A DNA stretch of 9,303 nucleotides, from assembly GCA_030671465.1 (NCBI GenBank), contig DAOVIP010000047.1:1-9303 (forward strand), written 5' to 3'. The first letter of the stretch is position 1; every line of letters begins with the position of its first letter. The stretch comes from Candidatus Aminicenantota bacterium (lineage in GTDB: Bacteria > Acidobacteriota > Aminicenantia > UBA2199). A program made the translations under genes and the position numbers. Under the pieces are notes generated by a model that was given only the letters and a program-made list of their open reading frames with translations, was not told the origin of the DNA and searched no databases. Positions 5,891-9,303 of the stretch are shown piece by piece.

Positions 5891-6763
5891 ATGAAAACAT
5901 CCATACCCTTGCAGGCGCCAGCCGGAATCGGGCTGGTGGGATTTCCCCTGGACCGAAATTCCTCGTTTTTGAGGGGAGCGGCCAATGGCCCGCCTCTGAT
6001 CAGGGAAGCACTGTTCTCGGACTCAATCAATCGCTGGACCGAAAACTGTTTTGACCTGAGTAACCCGGCCCTGCTCAGGGACTTGGGCGATATCCCCGAT
6101 ATGGACAAGCTCAAAGGGTTCAAAGCGATTGAAAGAACCATCAGGGACATGCTGGAACAGGGGCTGGTCCCGGTTTCACTAGGGGGAGATCATTCGGTTA
6201 CTTACCCGATTGTCAGAGCCCTGCATGCAGCTGTTTCGGAATTTTGCATTCTCCACTTTGATGCCCATCCGGACCTGTATGATGAATTTCAGAACAATCC
6301 ACTTTCCCATGCCTGTCCCTTTGCCCGGATCATGGAGGAAAAGTTGACCGGAACCCTGGTTCAGGTGGGAATTCGAACCTTGAATGGCCATCAGAAAGAA
6401 CAAGCTGAAAAATTCGGGGTGACTGTAATCCAGATGAAAGACTGGAGGCCCGGGCAGGGATTTGAATTTAAAATTCCGCTATACATTTCCGTGGATGTGG
6501 ATGTGCTGGATCCGGCTTTTGCTCCCGGGGTTTCCCACCATGAGCCCGGTGGTTTTTCCAGCCGTCAGTTAATCGAGATGATTCAAAATATCCGGGCACC
6601 TTTGATTATCGGGGCGGATGTGGTGGAATTTAATCCGCTTCGGGATCTTTCGGGTATAACGGCCATGGCCTGTGCCAAAATCGTCAAAGAGTTAGCCGGA
6701 AAGATAGTTGAAATTAACAGATTGGAAAAAAAAATTAAAACTGAATCTACTGGCCTGGAATAA
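5891..6763 (+). CDS. Ureohydrolase of the plant-type arginase/agmatinase group
   Basis: A 290-aa binuclear-manganese ureohydrolase, the family that splits urea from arginine, agmatine or related guanidino compounds. All metal ligands are visible: H101 in GGDHS (98-102), D124, H126 and D128 in FDAHPDLYD, and D202 and D204 in SVDVDVLDP. H140 lies in the loop NNPLSHACPFARIMEE, which lines the substrate side. The active-site stretch DPAFAPGVSHHEPGG and GADVVEFNPLRD follow. The pattern SLGGDHSVTYP, HPDLYDEF, SHACPFARIMEE, VQVGIRT and PAFAPGVSHHEPGG matches my recollection of plant mitochondrial arginases better than typical bacterial arginases (GTGTP) or speB agmatinases. Arginine or agmatine is the likeliest substrate, but the choice cannot be made by eye. 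It is third in the kinase-GT operon. Its last 17 bp overlap the 3' end of pth on the other strand. Confidence 0.92.
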   Translation: MKTSIPLQAPAGIGLVGFPLDRNSSFLRGAANGPPLIREALFSDSINRWTENCFDLSNPALLRDLGDIPDMDKLKGFKAIERTIRDMLEQGLVPVSLGGDHSVTYPIVRALHAAVSEFCILHFDAHPDLYDEFQNNPLSHACPFARIMEEKLTGTLVQVGIRTLNGHQKEQAEKFGVTVIQMKDWRPGQGFEFKIPLYISVDVDVLDPAFAPGVSHHEPGGFSSRQLIEMIQNIRAPLIIGADVVEFNPLRDLSGITAMACAKIVKELAGKIVEINRLEKKIKTESTGLE

Positions 6764-7328
6764 TCTGGTATTTTTTATATTTTTTCACCAGGCTATCAAT
6801 ATCTTTTATCAAATTATCTTCCAGTATTTTGGCGGTTGCTTCCAAGAACGTGGGGAGCACGGCCTGTTCGTCTTCTGAAAACAGCCCCAGTACATAGGGG
6901 GTTATATCACCGTGGGAGGGTTTAGATATGCCCATTCTCAGACGATTGAAATCCCGGGTTCCCAAACAGGCGGCTACCGAACGGAGCCCGTTGTGCCCGG
7001 CCAGGCCCCCGCCTTTTTTATAGCCTATTACCCCGAAGTCAAGCTCAAGATCGTCATGAATCACCAGAAGGTCTCCTATGTCCAGTTTGAAAAATCGCAT
7101 GGCAGCGGCAATGCTTTCTCCGCTCAGGTTCATGAAGGTCAGGGGGCAGATAAAATACAGGGTTTTTCCGGGAATGGTTTCGGGTTTGTATATGGCCAGA
7201 TCCCCCTTGAATTTGGAATTCCATTTCAACTCCGGGAAAAAAGTCAGATATTCGATCATCTGCCAGGCGATGTTGTGGCGGGTCCGGGCATATTCCGGAC
7301 CTGGATTTCCCAGTACAGCGATTAACAT
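6747..7328 (-). CDS. pth: Peptidyl-tRNA hydrolase
   Basis: Pth cleaves peptidyl-tRNA released from stalled ribosomes, recycling tRNA; it is essential in many bacteria. The 193-aa protein has the usual length. The catalytic set is complete: N8 in LGNPGPEYARTRHN, H18 in the same segment (E. coli N10 and H20), the Asn in PLTFMNLSGE (E. coli N68), the Asp in VIHDDLEL (E. coli D93), and GHNGLRS (E. coli N114). One small oddity is VLGNPG rather than the common GLGNPG. It is the only - strand gene of the window. It is not flanked by the often-seen ctc/rplY or ychF genes, at least within the window. A good promoter lies just upstream. The Shine-Dalgarno site is weak (GGGAG about 12 nt before ATG). 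Confidence 0.97.
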   Translation of the reverse strand: MLIAVLGNPGPEYARTRHNIAWQMIEYLTFFPELKWNSKFKGDLAIYKPETIPGKTLYFICPLTFMNLSGESIAAAMRFFKLDIGDLLVIHDDLELDFGVIGYKKGGGLAGHNGLRSVAACLGTRDFNRLRMGISKPSHGDITPYVLGLFSEDEQAVLPTFLEATAKILEDNLIKDIDSLVKKYKKYQIIPGQ

Positions 7329-7364
7329 GCTAATGTTGACTCCCGGTTGTATCGGTTAAGCCAA

Positions 7365-7393
7365 TATATAAAACAAAAAAATTTATTTGTCAA
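7365..7393 (-). promoter_or_regulatory. Sigma70-type promoter for pth
   Basis: Read on the - strand: TTGACA at 7393-7388, a 17-nt spacer containing a T-rich tract, and TATATA at 7370-7365. Transcription would start near 7358, giving a leader of about 30 nt. The consensus match is close. Confidence 0.65.
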
Positions 7394-7394
7394 T

Positions 7395-7423
7395 TTGTCA
7401 TCAGTTCGGGTTATTGGTAAAAT
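7395..7423 (+). promoter_or_regulatory. Sigma70-type promoter for the isoprenoid synthase-like gene
   Basis: TTGTCA at 7395-7400, exactly 17 nt, then TAAAAT at 7418-7423. A second TTGTCA copy sits 8 bp upstream at 7387-7392. The -35 box is one base from the -35 of the opposing pth promoter. The leader would be about 25 nt with no clear Shine-Dalgarno site. Confidence 0.6.
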
Positions 7424-7455
7424 ACTGGGAAACCGAACACAAGTGAAGTGAAAAC

Positions 7456-8811
7456 ATGAGAATCGACGAATATTTTCGGAATGATATTCAAGCTGGGATC
7501 ATCCCGGAACTGGTGCTTCCCCTCTCGGAGAAAACCGGTTGTCTGGGAGAGACTGTCAGCCGCTTGAAACAGGAGCATCTGGAAATCTGGTGGGATACAC
7601 CTGACCGGTTTCCACTGTTGAACAGAAAACATTCATTCAACCAACAGAGAGAAAATGAAAAAAAAATCAATCCGTTGGTGAATAGAATGTGCCGGTACCT
7701 TGAGCATAATCAAGCAGAACAATCTTGCTCCCAGGAAATGGTTAGGGATCCCTTTCTGCAACCAAAGGATTTTATCCATCAACTGACCGATTTGATCGGT
7801 ACTCCCATCAATGAACAATATGGGGAGGGATTTATCCGGGCGTCCCGGATATTTCTGGAAAAAGTCAGACGCTTTGATCCCGGCCTGATAATCGAAGATG
7901 CCTACCAAGCCATGCGCAATATCTGGATTATGAATTCCCTGCAGATCTCCATGGGTCTGCCGGTTGACTGTACCGATTCCATGTTTGCCTACAGCCTATT
8001 GTATCCCTATACGGATAATCTGATGGATAGCCGATTTCAGAGCCTGGAGAATAAAATTCGCCTGAACCGTTCCCTGAAAAACCGACTGGAAGGCCGATCC
8101 CAGACCTGCCACGATGAACTGGAAGAGAAGATCTCCAGATTGATCGGGCGGATCGAGAGGGAATTTCCACGGCAGCGCTTTCCGGAGGTATTCCAAAGCC
8201 TGCTGCTGATTTTTAATGCCCAGATCAAAAGTCTGATAGAGCAGCAGCATTCCGGGGTACCATATCTCAGGGATATCCTGGCCATCAGTTTTGAGAAAGG
8301 CGGATCCTCGGTCCTGGCTGACGGCTACCTGTTGTCCGGCAGATTAACCCCGAAACAGCAATCTGCCTGCTTTGGCTGGGGGTCTTTTTTACAGCTGTCT
8401 GATGATATTCAGGATGTGGTCATGGATAAAAAAAATGGACACATGACCATTTTTTCCCAGACCGTTGGTAAATACCAGTTGGATAGACTAGCCAATAAGT
8501 TACTGAATTACATTGCCCGGATGATGGACATGTACCTGTCCGATCCGAAAATCAGGGAATTAATGGAATTATCGCAGAACAATTTCAATATCCTGGTTAT
8601 TGAAGCCATTGGGAAAAATCCGGAACTGTTTTCCCGGGAATATGTGAGCCGAATCGAAACCTATTCCCCTGTTTCTTTTTCATATTTGAGAAAACTGCGT
8701 AAAAAATTAATAAAAAGGCTGAAAAAAAAGAAACGTTTAATCGCCGATTTGGACACGGTTTCAGCTGGATTTCTGGCCTTAACCTCACGGTTGCACGAAA
8801 CCGGTGATTGA
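7456..8811 (+). CDS. Class I isoprenoid synthase-like protein, function unknown
   Basis: A 451-aa protein with signs of the all-helical class I isoprenoid synthase fold (polyprenyl diphosphate or squalene/phytoene synthase-like). The clearest sign is FGWGSFLQLSDDIQDVVMD: D316-D317-x-x-D320 matches the second Asp-rich motif of trans-prenyltransferases (FQxxDDxxD). The first motif is not the classic DDxxD but YTDNLMD (D187, D191), a D-x3-D pattern. The usual RR pair after it is missing. The N-terminal 170 residues resemble nothing I recognise. The C-terminus has a very basic stretch (about 412-427, KK and RLKKKKR), perhaps for membrane or nucleic-acid contact. No membrane helix is evident. The protein is longer than ordinary prenyl synthases (about 300-350 aa). 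It lies between its own promoter and a dus gene 2 nt downstream. Substrate and activity are unknown. Confidence 0.6.
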   Translation: MRIDEYFRNDIQAGIIPELVLPLSEKTGCLGETVSRLKQEHLEIWWDTPDRFPLLNRKHSFNQQRENEKKINPLVNRMCRYLEHNQAEQSCSQEMVRDPFLQPKDFIHQLTDLIGTPINEQYGEGFIRASRIFLEKVRRFDPGLIIEDAYQAMRNIWIMNSLQISMGLPVDCTDSMFAYSLLYPYTDNLMDSRFQSLENKIRLNRSLKNRLEGRSQTCHDELEEKISRLIGRIEREFPRQRFPEVFQSLLLIFNAQIKSLIEQQHSGVPYLRDILAISFEKGGSSVLADGYLLSGRLTPKQQSACFGWGSFLQLSDDIQDVVMDKKNGHMTIFSQTVGKYQLDRLANKLLNYIARMMDMYLSDPKIRELMELSQNNFNILVIEAIGKNPELFSREYVSRIETYSPVSFSYLRKLRKKLIKRLKKKKRLIADLDTVSAGFLALTSRLHETGD

Positions 8812-8813
8812 AA

Positions 8814-9303
8814 ATGCTAAAGATCGGAAATCTTGATTTCAAGAACAGAACCGTACTCTCTCCCATGGCTTCGCTGACCGATCTGGCCTTTCGAATTTTA
8901 ATGGATGAAATGGGTGGCATCGGATTTATGGTTACCGAGATGGTCTCAGCCGAAGGGATCAAGAGAAAAAACCGGAGAACCCTGGAGATGCTGAAATCGG
9001 TTGATTTCAAAATCCCCCAGTTTATTCAACTGTTCGGGGCAGATCCGGATGTTTTTATCGAGGCTGTTCAATTCCTGCAGGGTGAAACTGGCTATGCCGG
9101 CATTGATATCAATATGGGATGCCCGGTCAAAAAGATTACCCGCCGGGGAGCCGGGGCCGCACTTTTAGGAAATCTTCCACTGGCCTCGAACATTTTGAGG
9201 GCGGTCCGTCGGTATGCCCGGGTTCCGGTAACGGTAAAAATCAGACTGGGCGTTTCAGAGGAAGAGACCCTAAAACTGATCAGGGCCCTGGAGGCGGAGG
9301 GTG
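8814..9303 (+). CDS. dusB: tRNA-dihydrouridine synthase, DusB-like, 3' end cut by the window
   Basis: Dus enzymes are flavoproteins that reduce specific uridines of tRNA to dihydrouridine with NADPH. The frame is open from ATG 8814 to the window end (about 163 codons of a usual 320-350). The FMN-barrel signature reads VLSPMASLTDLAFR (14-27), followed by VTEMVSAEG, QFIQLFGADP, IDINMGCPVKKITRRGAGAALL (catalytic C103 in NMGCP) and VPVTVKIRLG. The NMGCPVKK...GAGAALL form is typical of the DusB/NifR3 branch. The start comes 2 nt after the stop of the isoprenoid synthase-like gene, with no obvious ribosome-binding site, so it probably relies on translational coupling. In many proteobacteria dusB is followed by fis or a regulator; what follows here is not visible. 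Confidence 0.93.
   Translation, partial: MLKIGNLDFKNRTVLSPMASLTDLAFRILMDEMGGIGFMVTEMVSAEGIKRKNRRTLEMLKSVDFKIPQFIQLFGADPDVFIEAVQFLQGETGYAGIDINMGCPVKKITRRGAGAALLGNLPLASNILRAVRRYARVPVTVKIRLGVSEEETLKLIRALEAEG

Noticed and set aside
6726..6793. Terminator for pth: GCCTGG/CCAGGC arms (6753-6758, 6788-6793) followed on the - strand by a T-rich tract
   Set aside because: The loop of 29 nt is long, the stem is only 6 bp and the T-tract begins about 12 nt after the stem; too weak to call.
8597..9010. 137-codon open frame on the - strand across the isoprenoid-like/dus junction
   Set aside because: It is antisense to two well-supported genes, and its translation has no family features.

Overview
This 9.3 kb window looks like ordinary bacterial chromosome at moderate G+C. 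It holds eleven genes, packed with short gaps or small overlaps, ten on the + strand and one (pth) on the - strand. No rRNA, tRNA, mobile element or CRISPR array was seen. The gene set (a compact MoaA, a MOSC/Mog pair, a mannosylfructose- or sucrose-phosphate-synthase-like glycosyltransferase, a plant-type ureohydrolase and an orphan class I isoprenoid synthase-like protein) suggests an anaerobic bacterium, perhaps a Desulfobacterota (former Deltaproteobacteria) member. That placement is an inference from gene content and protein style, not a proof.

Region 1 (1-3062) is a molybdenum-cofactor operon: moeA (5' end outside the window), moaA, moaC, a stand-alone MOSC-domain gene and mog. Every junction is an overlap or a 17-nt gap. 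MoaA and MoaC make cyclic pyranopterin monophosphate, Mog adenylylates molybdopterin, and MoeA inserts molybdate. The MOSC protein probably handles sulfur or metal for the cofactor. The molybdopterin synthase genes (moaD, moaE) and moeB are not in the window. An SDR-family gene (3109-3900) follows after 46 bp with its own strong ribosome-binding site; it lacks the classical SDR catalytic Tyr and Lys.

Region 2 (3901-6763) starts with a good sigma70-type promoter whose -10 box lies inside an inverted repeat. It reads through a P-loop uridine-kinase-like protein, a GT4 glycosyltransferase and a ureohydrolase that closely resembles plant arginases. The first two genes overlap by 8 nt and the third follows after 15 nt, so the three are probably co-transcribed. 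Their joint role is unknown.

Region 3 (6747-9303) holds pth (peptidyl-tRNA hydrolase) on the - strand, whose 3' end overlaps the end of the ureohydrolase gene by 17 bp. A 127-bp divergent intergenic region follows, with two back-to-back promoters whose -35 boxes almost touch. Beyond it lie an orphan isoprenoid-synthase-like gene and, 2 nt downstream, a tRNA-dihydrouridine synthase gene cut by the window end. No stretch over 300 bases lacks a gene.
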